Origin: Myxococcota bacterium
GTDB taxonomy: Bacteria > Myxococcota_A > Bradymonadia > UBA7976 > UBA1532
DNA: 64,000 bases
Direction of reading: 5' to 3'
NCBI GenBank assembly: GCA_023150895.1
Contig: JAKLJY010000006.1
Coordinates: 52,085-116,084 of the forward strand
This document shows positions 8,306-18,000 of this stretch, one piece after another. Made by a program: the position numbers and the translations under genes. The notes below the pieces were generated by a model that ran no database searches, was not told where the DNA came from, and was given only the letters and a program-made list of their open reading frames with translations. Positions within the stretch are counted from its first letter, which is position 1, and the number at the start of each line of letters is the position of its first letter.

Positions 8306-9360
8306 TACCGTCCGCTTGATGGGCCAGGCGCCCGGGACAGGGCGCGCAGGGCTTCGATCCTCTGCCGGACTTTACCCTCGGGGTCGGCGTTCTTCACGTT
8401 TTTCAGCATGGATTCGTAGGCCTCGATGGCGCCGGGCACATCGCCGCGCTCTTCCTGAAGAACGGCGAGGTTCTCCCAGGCGCGCGGTTCCGACGGTGCG
8501 AGCCGTGCCGCGGCCCGCAGCGCGGTCTCGGCCTCGGCGTGTTTGCCGGCCTGCGCCAGCGCCGTCCCCAGCCGGAGTTGCGCGAGCGCGTCCTCCGGGT
8601 GAGCGCGGGCGGCGACGTCGAGCGCGGCGGCGGCGTCGCCGTATCGTCCGTCCCTCGCCAGGGCGGCGCCGAACTCCGCCTGCGTGCGAGCGTCGCTCGG
8701 GGCGGCACTCGCAGCGGCCTGAAGGGCACGAAGCGCGGCCCCATCGTCCCCGGTCTCCTGGCGCGCCACGGCGAGGAGCTTCTGGACGCGGGGGTCGTCG
8801 GGGCGCTGCAACGCGAGCGCGTCGAGCAGAGGCCGCGCCTCGCCGGCGCGCCCGAGATCGATGAGCAGCGCCGCGAGCCCGAAGGCGCTGTCCTGGTGGC
8901 CCGGATCGGAGGCATGGGCGCGCTTGAACTCATCGAGCGCCCGCAGTTTCTGGCCATCTTCGGCCAACAAACGCGCGAGCGCCCCCCGAATCCCGGCGTC
9001 CTTCGGGCTGAGATTCGTAGCCTCGACCAGGCGCGCGATGGCCTCGGCCCGCTTGCCGCGGGCATTGAACTCGGCGGCTCGCAGAACGAGGGCGTCCGCC
9101 TTGGCCTGGTCGGCCTGGGCGTCGCCCGCCGGGACGGGCTCCCACACCGGTGCGGAGCGGGCGGTCTTCGGCGGCTCGGGAGGGCGGTCGGCGTCCCACG
9201 GGCCGGCGTCGGGAAACGCCGTCGACGGGGGCGGCTGCCACTCCGCCTTCTTCGGGGCGCAGCCGCCCGCGACCGACACCGCGGCGACCGCGAACAGGCC
9301 CGCGCGCAGGCGAAAGGGAACGATCGGTCGGATGAAGCGGGGACGCGGGGCCTTCGACAT
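8305..9360 (-). CDS. TPR-repeat lipoprotein
   Basis: Predicted lipoprotein of 351 residues. After a basic start and hydrophobic stretch (LFAVAAVSVAGGC) a Cys at residue 34 could be lipidated; the box is slightly non-standard (Ala at -3). The mature part begins with a Pro-rich linker and then forms about seven consecutive TPR motifs (AAEFNARGKRAEAIARL, LARLLAEDGQKLRALDEF, FGAALARDGRYGDAAAALD, LGTALAQAGKHAEAETAL, LAVLQEERGDVPGAIEAY). TPR proteins of this kind act as protein-protein scaffolds; the partner is unknown. ATG 9360 was chosen; an in-frame ATG at 9372 is equally possible and neither has a strong ribosome site. The gene lies between the endonuclease-fold gene and the cyclase gene, and overlaps the latter by one base. 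Confidence 0.85.
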   Translation of the reverse strand: MSKAPRPRFIRPIVPFRLRAGLFAVAAVSVAGGCAPKKAEWQPPPSTAFPDAGPWDADRPPEPPKTARSAPVWEPVPAGDAQADQAKADALVLRAAEFNARGKRAEAIARLVEATNLSPKDAGIRGALARLLAEDGQKLRALDEFKRAHASDPGHQDSAFGLAALLIDLGRAGEARPLLDALALQRPDDPRVQKLLAVARQETGDDGAALRALQAAASAAPSDARTQAEFGAALARDGRYGDAAAALDVAARAHPEDALAQLRLGTALAQAGKHAEAETALRAAARLAPSEPRAWENLAVLQEERGDVPGAIEAYESMLKNVKNADPEGKVRQRIEALRALSRAPGPSSGR

Positions 9361-9388
9361 GAGTCCGTGCATACCACGGCCCCGGCCG

Positions 9389-10120
9389 TCAGGCCAACGG
9401 CGCGGCGGTCGACCGGACCTCGGCGACCACCGGAAAATGGTCGCTCGTCTGCACCTCGCGTACGACACGGGTCGGGCCCGCTCCGAGGCCGCCGCCGGCC
9501 AGGACGTAGTCGATCCGTCGGTTCGGCGCGCGAACGCTGAAGGTCAGCGGATCCCCCGTGCCGCATGCGTCGAAGAGGTCGACGAGCCCCGCCCCGTCGG
9601 CGAGCGGCGCCCCGCGAAGGGTGGCGAGCGTCGCGGAAGTCGGCACGTCGTTGAAGTCGCCGGCCAGCACCGTCGGCCCGGCACACCGGCCGAGCTCCTC
9701 GCGGATGCGGCGCGCCTGATCTTCGCGCTCCGCCTCGAAAATGCTCAGATGGGTCGTCCAGACGTTGAGGGCGGGCGTCGTGTCGAGGGCGACCTGCAAG
9801 AGGACGCGTTGTTCGTCCGCGGCCCGCGGCAGGAGGGCGACCGACACCGAACGGAAGCCCCGCTTCGACAGGACGGCGACACCGAAGCGACCGCCGCGCG
9901 CGTCGGTCAATGCGCCGGCGAACGCGACGTGCGGGCACTGCAACCGGGCCGCGAGCACCGCGGGCTGATCGACGCACTCGCCCATCTGCCATCGGACGCC
10001 GACTTCCTGGAGGCAGACGACGTCGGGCGCGAGCGTCGAGAGCGCATCGCCGAGGGCAGCGAGGCCGCCGTCGAGGCCGAGCCGGATGTTGTAGGTGACC
10101 ACCACGGGGGAAAAACTCAC
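9389..10120 (-). CDS. Endonuclease/exonuclease/phosphatase (EEP) family protein
   Basis: Metal-dependent phosphodiester or phosphate-ester hydrolase of the DNase I-like EEP superfamily, 243 residues, cytoplasmic (no signal peptide). Family signatures in order: VTYNIRLG (the N of the TYNI motif), DVVCLQEVG (metal-binding Glu), VWTTHLS, VLAGDFNDVP (Asp and Asn), RRIDYVLAG and the C-terminal TSDHFPVVAEV with the catalytic Asp-His pair. All catalytic residues are present. Substrate cannot be told from sequence: DNA, RNA 3' ends, inositol phosphates or phospholipids all occur in this fold. GTG 10120 was chosen because it overlaps the kinase stop as GTGA and has GAGGAG five bases upstream; a GTG at 10126 is too close to that site. 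Being inside a kinase-to-cyclase operon is unusual for such an enzyme. Confidence 0.85.
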   Translation of the reverse strand: MSFSPVVVTYNIRLGLDGGLAALGDALSTLAPDVVCLQEVGVRWQMGECVDQPAVLAARLQCPHVAFAGALTDARGGRFGVAVLSKRGFRSVSVALLPRAADEQRVLLQVALDTTPALNVWTTHLSIFEAEREDQARRIREELGRCAGPTVLAGDFNDVPTSATLATLRGAPLADGAGLVDLFDACGTGDPLTFSVRAPNRRIDYVLAGGGLGAGPTRVVREVQTSDHFPVVAEVRSTAAPLA

Positions 10121-11676
10121 GTCCACTCCTCGGTCAATGGCAGGCGCATGCGGACGAGGGCCCCGCCGCCCGGTCCCCCCGCGTCGATCTCGACCCGCCC
10201 GCCCTGCGCCTCGAGGAGCTTGCGGACATAGGAAAGCCCGAGACCGGTGCCCTGCGCCTTGGTCGTGAAAAAAGGCTCGAAGAGGTGCGCGCGCGCCTCC
10301 TCCGTGAATCCCGGGCCGTCGTCGATGATTTCCAGCGTGGCTTCGTCGCCGAGCGTCCGGGCGCGGACGACGATGTGCCCGCCTCCGCCCGGCTCCAGCG
10401 CTTCGCGGGCGTTGCGCAGGAGGTTCAGCATCCCGGCGCGGAGCTGATGGGGGTCGACCAGCACGGGGCGGGCGGCCCGATCGCCGTCGAGGCGGGTCCG
10501 GACGCGGGCGCGCTCCATCTCCGTCCGAACGAAATCGAGTGTCTCCGCCGCCAGGGCGTTGAGGTCGACCGGCACGGGCTCCGGCCGCGGGAGGCGCGCG
10601 AAGCTGAGATAGGCTTCGGTGATCTCTCGCAGACGCTCGACCTCCTGAATGATGGAGGTGAGGAGCGCGCGGGCGCCCTCGGTGCCCGCTTCGGCGAGTT
10701 CCTCCATCAGCAGCTCCGAGTTCAGCCCGATGCTGCTCAGCGGATTGCGCAGCTCGTGGGTGATCTGCGCCGCCATGCGACCGACGGTCGCGAGGCGCTC
10801 CTGATGCAGCAGATCGGTCTGCTGGCGGGCGAGCTGCGCGTCGCGGTTCCGGATCGCCTCCGCCATCCGGTTGATGTCGGCGGCCAGCAGGCCGAGCTCG
10901 TTGCGGCCGATGCGTTTCGTGTCGACGGGCCGCTCGTAGTCTCCCCGCGCGATCCGTTCGACGCCTTCGCGCAGGACGCGGAGAGGGCGGAGCGTGAGGG
11001 CCGTGACGGCGGTGAGGATGGCCCCGAGCGCGAGACCGATGCCTGTCAGGACGACCGCACTGAGCACCGCGGCGCGCTCCTCCTGGGCAAAGGCCTCCAT
11101 CGCGCGATGGGTCGCCCCCTGGACCTCGAGCTCGACGCGCGCGACCTCACGACCGACTTCTCCAATCGCCCGGCGCAACATCCGCGCCTGCGTCACGCGT
11201 TCCGGCGCAGCCTCCGCCGCGGGGGCCTCGGCGACGGCGTCGCTCTCCGCCTCGACCCGGTCGAAGAACCCGGAAATGCGCACGGCGAGCTGGGCGCGTT
11301 CTGCGTCGAGGGCGGCCCAACGCCGGGCGAGGCCCTCACCGTCCCCGCCGGCGACGGGCACCGCGCCGTCGAGCCGCGTGCGGGCGTCGGCAAACGTCGC
11401 CTCGAGGCGGTCGAGGTACGGGTGAACCCGCCGAGCCAGGTGCACGGAACGCCGCAGCAGACCCGCCTCACGCGGTTCGAGGGCCAGGTCGAGGCCGCGG
11501 AGTTCACTCTTGATCTCCGCGAAGACGGGCGGCAACGGCAGAAGGGTGCGGTGCACATGCGCGACCTGGGCGGAGACCCGCGCGACCTCCCAGGCCGTGT
11601 ATCCGCTGATCCCGCCGAAGACGACGACGAGGGCAGCAAAGGCGGCGAAGATCCGACCGGGAATGGACAACCGCAT
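10117..11676 (-). CDS. Membrane sensor histidine kinase (HAMP, HisKA, HATPase)
   Basis: Orthodox membrane sensor kinase of 519 residues. A first membrane segment (~7-27, FAAFAALVVVFGGISGY) is followed by a ~170-residue extracytoplasmic helical sensor without a recognised small-molecule fold. The second segment (~200-225) runs into a HAMP linker (LRPLRVLREGVERIARGDY). HisKA follows with the phospho-acceptor His in ITHELRNPLSSIG (~305) and then HATPase with N, G1 and G2 boxes (NLLRNAREAL, IIDDGPGF, GTGLGLSYVRKLL). All motifs are intact. It is the first gene of a minus-strand operon (kinase, EEP protein, TPR lipoprotein, FHA-cyclase) and has no response regulator next to it, so its partner is probably elsewhere. 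ATG 11676 has GGAG upstream; the frame stays open upstream but is not coding. Confidence 0.92.
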   Translation of the reverse strand: MRLSIPGRIFAAFAALVVVFGGISGYTAWEVARVSAQVAHVHRTLLPLPPVFAEIKSELRGLDLALEPREAGLLRRSVHLARRVHPYLDRLEATFADARTRLDGAVPVAGGDGEGLARRWAALDAERAQLAVRISGFFDRVEAESDAVAEAPAAEAAPERVTQARMLRRAIGEVGREVARVELEVQGATHRAMEAFAQEERAAVLSAVVLTGIGLALGAILTAVTALTLRPLRVLREGVERIARGDYERPVDTKRIGRNELGLLAADINRMAEAIRNRDAQLARQQTDLLHQERLATVGRMAAQITHELRNPLSSIGLNSELLMEELAEAGTEGARALLTSIIQEVERLREITEAYLSFARLPRPEPVPVDLNALAAETLDFVRTEMERARVRTRLDGDRAARPVLVDPHQLRAGMLNLLRNAREALEPGGGGHIVVRARTLGDEATLEIIDDGPGFTEEARAHLFEPFFTTKAQGTGLGLSYVRKLLEAQGGRVEIDAGGPGGGALVRMRLPLTEEWT

Positions 11677-11742
11677 GGCTGCGATACTCCGCCACGGGCA
11701 CGGGAAAACCGTCGTACGGGCGCGTGAGAGGCGGCCCCGCGG

Positions 11743-11771
11743 TTGACGGCACGGCGACCCCGATGTTAAAC
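11743..11771 (+). promoter_or_regulatory. Sigma-70-type promoter candidate for the surface-protein cluster
   Basis: TTGACG (11743-11748) and TTAAAC (11766-11771) are separated by 17 bp, and the predicted start is about 22-25 bases before the GTG/ATG of the PEGA/TPR gene. The -35 matches consensus at five of six bases and the -10 is weaker. A similar TTGACG-N17-TTAACA pair stands before the gene at 63060. Confidence 0.5.
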
Positions 11772-11802
11772 GCGCACGTTCTCTCGGCTGGAGCGAATTG
11801 TG

Positions 11803-13209
11803 ATGAAGATCCGGTCCTGGTCGCTTCTCGGCGCGAGCCTCGTCCATGCCGCGACGGCCGCCGTCGCGCAAACCCCGCCACCGCGGACGTGGCTCGCCCC
11901 CCTCGGGGCCGAGGCCGGTCCGGGCGCGGGGATGATCTCCGAGAAGTTCGACGAGGCAGCCCGCCAGGAGCTCCGGAAGAGCAAGCGCATCGAGCTGCGA
12001 GGCGACACCAAACCGGCCCAGGCCGCCAGCGGCACCGGGGCGGATCCCCGCGTCGAGCAAGCGGAGAACCTGCGGACGGCCGGCAAGGCGTCCTTCGCCC
12101 AGAAGGACTACGAGACGGCGCTGAAGCAGCTCCAGGGCGCACTGGCGTTCTATGAGGAGGGGCTTGCCTACGTGAACCGTCTCGAGGCCGTCCTCGAGAC
12201 CCTCGGGTACCTCGGCGCGTGCTCCCTGGCACTCGGCTACGACGACGACGCCAAGGACTACTTCCAGCGCGTCCTCGCCATCATGCCCGAAGCCGCCCCG
12301 CTCGATGACTACCCCGTCCAGAGCATTCAGCTGTTCGAAAAGCTCAAGACGCAGCAGGGCAAGAAGAAGAAGGGTTCGCTCACCATCAAGACGGATCCGC
12401 CGGGCGGTCTCGTCAAGGTCGACGGCAGCGACCGGGGGGCGGCCCCCGTGACCGTCGCGGACCTCGCCCGCGGTGAGCACTACGTCCAGGCAAGTCAGGA
12501 TGCCGCCGGCGTGGCCGGGCTCAAGGTCGAGGTCAAAGGCGGCAAGGCCGAGACCGTCGAGCTCAGGCTTTCGACGCAGGTCGGCCCCGAACCGGCCCAG
12601 CCCGTCGACCCGGCGATCGTGCGCGAGGTCGCCCGGATGGCCGCCGACGGCAAGCTCGGGGCGCCGTTCCGGGAACGGTCCGATCAGATTGCCGAGCTGA
12701 CGAAAGCAGGCTGCCTGGTCGTCGGGCATGTCGAGGGCCAGGGCAACGGGTACGTGCTTCAGGCGTACGTCTACAGCCCTGATCAGAAACAGACGGCCGC
12801 GCTCGACGAGGTCCGCTTCCGGGCCGATCTCTCGAGCGTCAACGTGCAGGCCACGACGTTCGCGCACGCGGTCGAAGAGGCCTGCAACAAGTTCCCCTAT
12901 GACAAGATCGTGGTCGGCGGGGTCGTCGTCGCCCGGACGGAGCCCGCACCGCCACCGCCGCCACCGACGGCGCCACCCTCCGCCGAGGAGCCCAAGCCCC
13001 GCAAACCGCTCCCGCCCGCGGTCACGCTCGAGAACCCGGAACCCCTCGAGAACGACGAGGACGAGGACGACGATACGCCCTGGTACAAGGAGTGGTGGGT
13101 CTGGACGGTGGCCGGCGCGGCCCTCATCGGCGGCGCGGTCGCGGCCGGGTTCGCGTTCGCCCCCGAGGACACGGACTCCACGAAGGTCGACGCGGAGGTG
13201 AAGTGGTGA
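11803..13209 (+). CDS. Exported TPR/PEGA-domain protein with C-terminal membrane anchor
   Basis: Protein of 468 residues, first of three genes running to 25510. It starts with a signal peptide (WSLLGASLVHAATAAVAQ). A helical TPR-like region follows (~80-170: AENLRTAGKASFAQKDYETALKQL, YLGACSLALGYDDDAKDYF), then a PEGA domain (~187-235: GSLTIKTDPPGGLVKVDG) and an alpha/beta region. A Pro-rich linker, an acidic stretch (NDEDEDDD) and one membrane helix (~432-454, WVWTVAGAALIGGAVAAGF) end the protein. In Myxococcota such TPR-PEGA proteins are common envelope proteins of unknown function. ATG 11803 and GTG 11800 are adjacent, with GGAG 7-10 bases upstream. A TTGACG-N17-TTAAAC promoter precedes it. 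Its TGA overlaps the next ATG (TGATG). Confidence 0.85.
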   Translation: MKIRSWSLLGASLVHAATAAVAQTPPPRTWLAPLGAEAGPGAGMISEKFDEAARQELRKSKRIELRGDTKPAQAASGTGADPRVEQAENLRTAGKASFAQKDYETALKQLQGALAFYEEGLAYVNRLEAVLETLGYLGACSLALGYDDDAKDYFQRVLAIMPEAAPLDDYPVQSIQLFEKLKTQQGKKKKGSLTIKTDPPGGLVKVDGSDRGAAPVTVADLARGEHYVQASQDAAGVAGLKVEVKGGKAETVELRLSTQVGPEPAQPVDPAIVREVARMAADGKLGAPFRERSDQIAELTKAGCLVVGHVEGQGNGYVLQAYVYSPDQKQTAALDEVRFRADLSSVNVQATTFAHAVEEACNKFPYDKIVVGGVVVARTEPAPPPPPPTAPPSAEEPKPRKPLPPAVTLENPEPLENDEDEDDDTPWYKEWWVWTVAGAALIGGAVAAGFAFAPEDTDSTKVDAEVKW

Positions 13210-14975
13210 TGCGCGCTTCGTCCGAATTCGTCCGCGCGGCCCTCGCGCTCTCCCTCGCAGCGATCGTCGGCGCGTGCGGCGGCGACGAGAAGCCGGCCGC
13301 CGGTCTGGCCCTGGAGATTCACCCCGCGGCCTGGGACTCTGGAGAGTTCGACCCGCTGAACACGGCGGGCCCGGACGACATCATGGAGATCATCGCGGCG
13401 CGCCCCGGGCAACCGGACGCCCCGGTGTTCACCCAGGTCTTCCGGCTCGCCGACCGGCGCGGCACCCTCGACGCATTGCCCATCGACGACGGATATCGCC
13501 TCGTCGTCCGCGGCTTCCGGGGCCCCGCACGGGAGTTTCTGTTCTACGGCGGGACGCCGCTTTTCGACATCGTGGAGGGCAAGAGCACCCGGGTCGCGAT
13601 TCAGGTCGGGCGCCCCGACTGCACGATGCTCAATCACAACTCGAGCCGCCCGTCGTTTTTCGTCCTCAACGGCAAAGAGGACGCCTACTTCAAGCGCTGG
13701 GGCGCGGCGAGCGCCGTGCTCCCGGACGGGCGCGTGCTGATCACCGGCGGCGGCAACGTCAACGCCGAAGGTCACCTGACCGAGCTGCGCTCGGACATCG
13801 AAATCTATGACCCGCGCTACGGCCAGTTCTTTTTCGGCGACGAGAGCCTGCGGCTTCTGCGGCCGCTCGCCCACCACACGGCGACCGTGCTCGCCGACGG
13901 CCGGGTCGTCATTTTCGGCGGGTTGACGACGGAGAACGCCCAGCCGGTCCACGCCCGCGACATCCAGATCATCAACGTCGACGACCCGGTCCAGAAAGTC
14001 CGCACGGCCAACGTCGCGGTCTTGCCGGGGCTCGAGCGATACATGCACGCTGCAGCCCGCCTCGAGCGAGACGGTTCGGTACTGTTCACGGGCGGCATCG
14101 GCGGCGACGGCAAGCCGACGGCCACGGTGGCCCGCTTCTTCCCCGATCCGGTGGATCCGGTCGGCGGCACGCTCTCCGCCGAGGGCCATCTGCAGGACGC
14201 ACGCGTGAACCACGCGATGGCGCCGCTGCTGCGCGAGGGCACCCTGGCGATTGTCGCGGGCGGGCAGGGGGTCGACGGTGAGCCCCTCAAGAGCCTGGAG
14301 GTCATGGTCGTCGGCGGGAACATGACGGAGTGTGTGGCCGGGACGACGGCGGACACGGTCCACGGGTGCTGGGTCCCCAACCCCTACGGCCTCGCCCTCG
14401 CCGAGCCCCGATTCGGACACCGCGCGTTGCGGGTCGGCTCCGGGCACGAGCTCCTTTTCGTCGGCGGTTACACGGCGCGGGATCGCACGGCGATGGCGCA
14501 GTCCCTCGAGCTGCTGCACACGAAGCTCCGCACCGAGGGCGGCGAGGTGTTCTCGTTCATGGGGCGTAGGCCCGAGTCCGGGGAACTCCCGATCGGGCGT
14601 CTGACCACTGGTCGCGGCGATTTTGCGGCCACCCCGCTGATGGACGGCCGCATCCTCGTCAGCGGCGGGCGTCAGGGCACGCTGCCGGTGACGACGACCT
14701 CTCTTCTGAGTCCCTGCCGCCCGGAGAACGGCGAGACGTGCACCCAAGCGTTCTCCGAGGTCGAACTCGCGAGCGAGTGCGCCCTCAGCCAGCCCCGCTT
14801 CGGACACGAGGCGATGCGCCTGCAGAACGGGACGGTGCTGTTCGTCGGCGGCGTTACCCACCTCGGGCGCGAGACGTTGGCTGCCATCAACCGGGCCGAA
14901 GTCTTCTTCCCGATGGCCCTCGAGGCCTGCGACGTCTTCGAGCCTTGCCCAGCGTCGGTTCAGGCCGCGCCGTGA
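13209..14975 (+). CDS. Kelch-type beta-propeller lipoprotein
   Basis: Predicted surface or periplasmic lipoprotein of 588 residues. The N-terminus has a lipobox (AAIVGAC, Cys23). A first ~120 residues of unknown fold are followed by at least six Kelch/galactose-oxidase-like blades with repeated 'DGRVLITGGG'-type strands: LPDGRVLITGGGN, LADGRVVIFGGL, DGSVLFTGGIGG, TLAIVAGGQG, HELLFVGGY, DGRILVSGGRQG and NGTVLFVGGVT. Each blade begins with an H/R-rich turn (for example HHTATV, RFGHEA). Kelch propellers bind proteins or carbohydrates; no catalytic residues are evident. The ATG overlaps the stop of the upstream gene (TGATG), so translation is coupled. The giant barrel protein follows after 29 bases, suggesting one transcript. 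Confidence 0.85.
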   Translation: MRASSEFVRAALALSLAAIVGACGGDEKPAAGLALEIHPAAWDSGEFDPLNTAGPDDIMEIIAARPGQPDAPVFTQVFRLADRRGTLDALPIDDGYRLVVRGFRGPAREFLFYGGTPLFDIVEGKSTRVAIQVGRPDCTMLNHNSSRPSFFVLNGKEDAYFKRWGAASAVLPDGRVLITGGGNVNAEGHLTELRSDIEIYDPRYGQFFFGDESLRLLRPLAHHTATVLADGRVVIFGGLTTENAQPVHARDIQIINVDDPVQKVRTANVAVLPGLERYMHAAARLERDGSVLFTGGIGGDGKPTATVARFFPDPVDPVGGTLSAEGHLQDARVNHAMAPLLREGTLAIVAGGQGVDGEPLKSLEVMVVGGNMTECVAGTTADTVHGCWVPNPYGLALAEPRFGHRALRVGSGHELLFVGGYTARDRTAMAQSLELLHTKLRTEGGEVFSFMGRRPESGELPIGRLTTGRGDFAATPLMDGRILVSGGRQGTLPVTTTSLLSPCRPENGETCTQAFSEVELASECALSQPRFGHEAMRLQNGTVLFVGGVTHLGRETLAAINRAEVFFPMALEACDVFEPCPASVQAAP

Positions 14976-15004
14976 CGCTTCGGCCCCGGTGACCCCGGGC
15001 GCCG

Positions 15005-18000
15005 ATGCAACTCTTGTCGGTGGGGGTGGCCGTGCGCGGGTCCGGCTTCGGGAAGCTTCTCTCGTTTCTCCTGCTCCTGCCGTTCGTCACGGCGCCCTCG
15101 ACCGCCGTCGCGGCGCTGCCCTCCCGGTTCGACCTGACCGTCACGGCCGACGCCCCGGACGGCATTTTCGCGCCCGGCGCCCCGCTGACGTACCGGGCGG
15201 TGATCGCGGACGCCGCAGGCGCGGCGCTCGGTCCGCTGACGGTCCGTTTCTCCGTGCCGCCCGAAGTCACGATCGATGGCGTGATCGCCCCGGGGGCGGT
15301 GACCCGCCTCGACGCAGACCGGCACGGCGTGACGATCGAGGGGCTGTCGTTGCCGGCGAACGGCAGCGCGGATGTGCGCTTGCTGTGCACGCTCGCCAGC
15401 GTCGAGGCATTCGCTGCGATCGGACGGCCCTTTCCGACGCTCGATGGACTCGTCCTCGCGGCGCAGGGGGCACTGACCGATCCCGCCGCGCCCGCGGACG
15501 GGAGTCGACCCTCGGATGATCCGTCGACGCTCGCGGCGGACGATCCCACGACCCTCGTCGTGTCGGCCTTCGTGGAGCTGTCGGGCTCCCGCAAGGTCGT
15601 AGCGGACGTCGACGGCGGCGACGTCGAGCCCGAGGACGTTCTCGAGTACACGCTTTCCGTCGTCAACGCCGGCAACGTCGCCACGCCGGTCGTCGTCGAC
15701 GACCCCACGCCCGCCGACCATGGTCCCTGCGTCCCGGTTGCGGTGCCGATGGGTCTCACCTGCGACGCGGCGGGTCTGAGCGGAACGGTCGACGTGCCGG
15801 AGAACGGCGAGGTGACGGTCGTCTTCCGCAGTTCGGTCGCGGCCGGCGCCCCCAACGGGGCGGCGCTGCGAAACACGGCGACGCTGACGTCCGCGCTCGA
15901 CCCTTCGGCGACCGCGCGCCCGGCCTCGCGGGTCCTGCGGGTGACCTCGGTGCCCGTGCTCTCGATGGACAAGGTCGCCATCGGCACGCGGAACGGCCGG
16001 GTCGAACAAGGGGGCGGTTTCGTTTATGAGCTCACGGTCCGCAATGCCGGCAATCGGGCGGCCAGCGACGTGCGGATCACGGACACCTTCGTCGGCCCGG
16101 AGGACGTGGCCGCCTCGCCGCTCGACGGGGGGCGGGTGGAGGCCGGCGCGCTCGTGTGGGACCTCGGGGGACTCGCCCCGGGCGCAGCCGCGCGGGTGCG
16201 CATGCAGGTCGATGTCGGCCCGCTGGCGCCCTCGTCGGCTTCGATCACCAACCAGGCGTTCGTCCAGGCGGCCGAGGTCCTGCGCCCGGTGGCGTCGGAC
16301 GATCCGGCCACGCCCGGACCGCCGGACCCCACGACCGTGATCGTCGTGAGCCCCCCGCCCGCGGTCCCCGTCTTCACGTTGACGAAGGTCGCCACCGACG
16401 AGAACGGCGGAGAGCTCGTCGCCGGGGACGTCCTCCGCTACGACCTGCGCATCGTGGCGTCCGCCGACGCGCAGTTGGTCGACGCCCCGGTGCTCGTCGA
16501 CGACCTCCCCGGCGCGTTGACGCCGCTCGAGGCCCCCGGGGGTGAACTCGGTCCCAACGGCGCGAGCTGGACGCTGCCGCGCGACTGGCGCGGGGGAGAG
16601 CCGTTCGGCCTGACGCTGCGCGTGCAAGTCGTCGAGGACGTGCTCGACGGGTCCCGCGTTCTCAATCAAGCGGAGGTGCGCGGGCTTCCCCAGGGGCTCC
16701 TCGTGAGCGACGACCCCGGCACGGCCGCGCAGGCCGATCCGACGGGGGTCATCGTTCGCGGTCGCCCGCTCGTCGGCGTCGTTCAGAAGGCCGTCCTCGA
16801 CGACGACGGAGGCGCGGTTCTGCCGGGCGACACGCTGCGGTACCGGTTCACGATCGAGAACGTCGGTGGCGTCGAAGTCCGTCCGCAGGTCGTCGACGAC
16901 CTCGTCGACGCGCTCTCGTTCGTGTCTGCCGAACTCGCGCCGGTCGTCGCCGGCAACCGCGTCGTCTGGCGCCTCGCCCCGCTCGGCGCCGGCCAGCGCA
17001 TCTCGTTCGAGCTCGTCGTGACGGTGCGCGACGATACCCCTCCCGGAACGGTCATCCGGAATCAGGCGACGGTCTCCTTCGGCGGCGGCGTCGCCCCGGT
17101 GGCGACGGACGATCCGGCGACGGCAGCCCCCTCGGACGCCACCGTCGTCGTCGTCGAAGCGCCCGCCCGGGACCTCGTCGCGACCAAGAGCCTCGAACCT
17201 CCGGCCGACGGGACGTACTCGGCCGGCGATGAGGTCACCTATCGCCTCGTCATCGAGAACGCCGGCGCGGCGGCCTCCTCGAGGCTCGAGGTGGTGGACC
17301 CGCTCGATCAGAGCCTGACTGGCACCTTCGCCGGGGGGGGGACCATCGACGCCGAGGGCCGGTCCGCGGCCTGGGGGCTGGCCCCGATCCCGGCCGGCGG
17401 GCGCGTCGCGCTCGAGCTTCGCGCCCGCATCGGCGAGGGCGTCCCCGCCGGCACCCGGATTTCCAATCAGTTCGGTCTGCGTCCCGCCGGTGGTGGCACC
17501 TTTGTGCGCAGCGACGATCCGACCACGCCGGCGGCGGACGATCCGGTCGTTTTCGCGGTCGGCGCGCCCGTCGCCCCCCTCCCGAGCGTCGCCTGCGAGA
17601 AGCGCGTGTTCAGTGAACGTGACGAGCCGCTGCCCGGCGCGCGCATGGACTACAGCATTACCTGCGTGAACCGCGGCGGGGCGCCGGTCTCCCGACTGAC
17701 GCTGACCGACGAGCTCCCACCGTTCGTCACGTTTCTCTCCGGCACCGCCCTGTTGAACGGCGTGCCACTCGCAGACGATGTCGCGCGCGAGGCCTTCGGT
17801 GCCGGCCTTCTCCTCCTCGAGGCCCCGTTGGCCGTGGGCAGCGCCGCCGTCTTCCGGTTCGGCGTCCGGATCGCCGCCGAGGCCGAGCCCGGCTCGCGAG
17901 TCGCAAATCAGGCCCGAGTCGTCGTCGAGGAAGGTCAGGTGGTCGCGACCACGGATGACCCCCGCACGGCGGCGCGCGGCGATGCAACGGTCGTCGTCGT

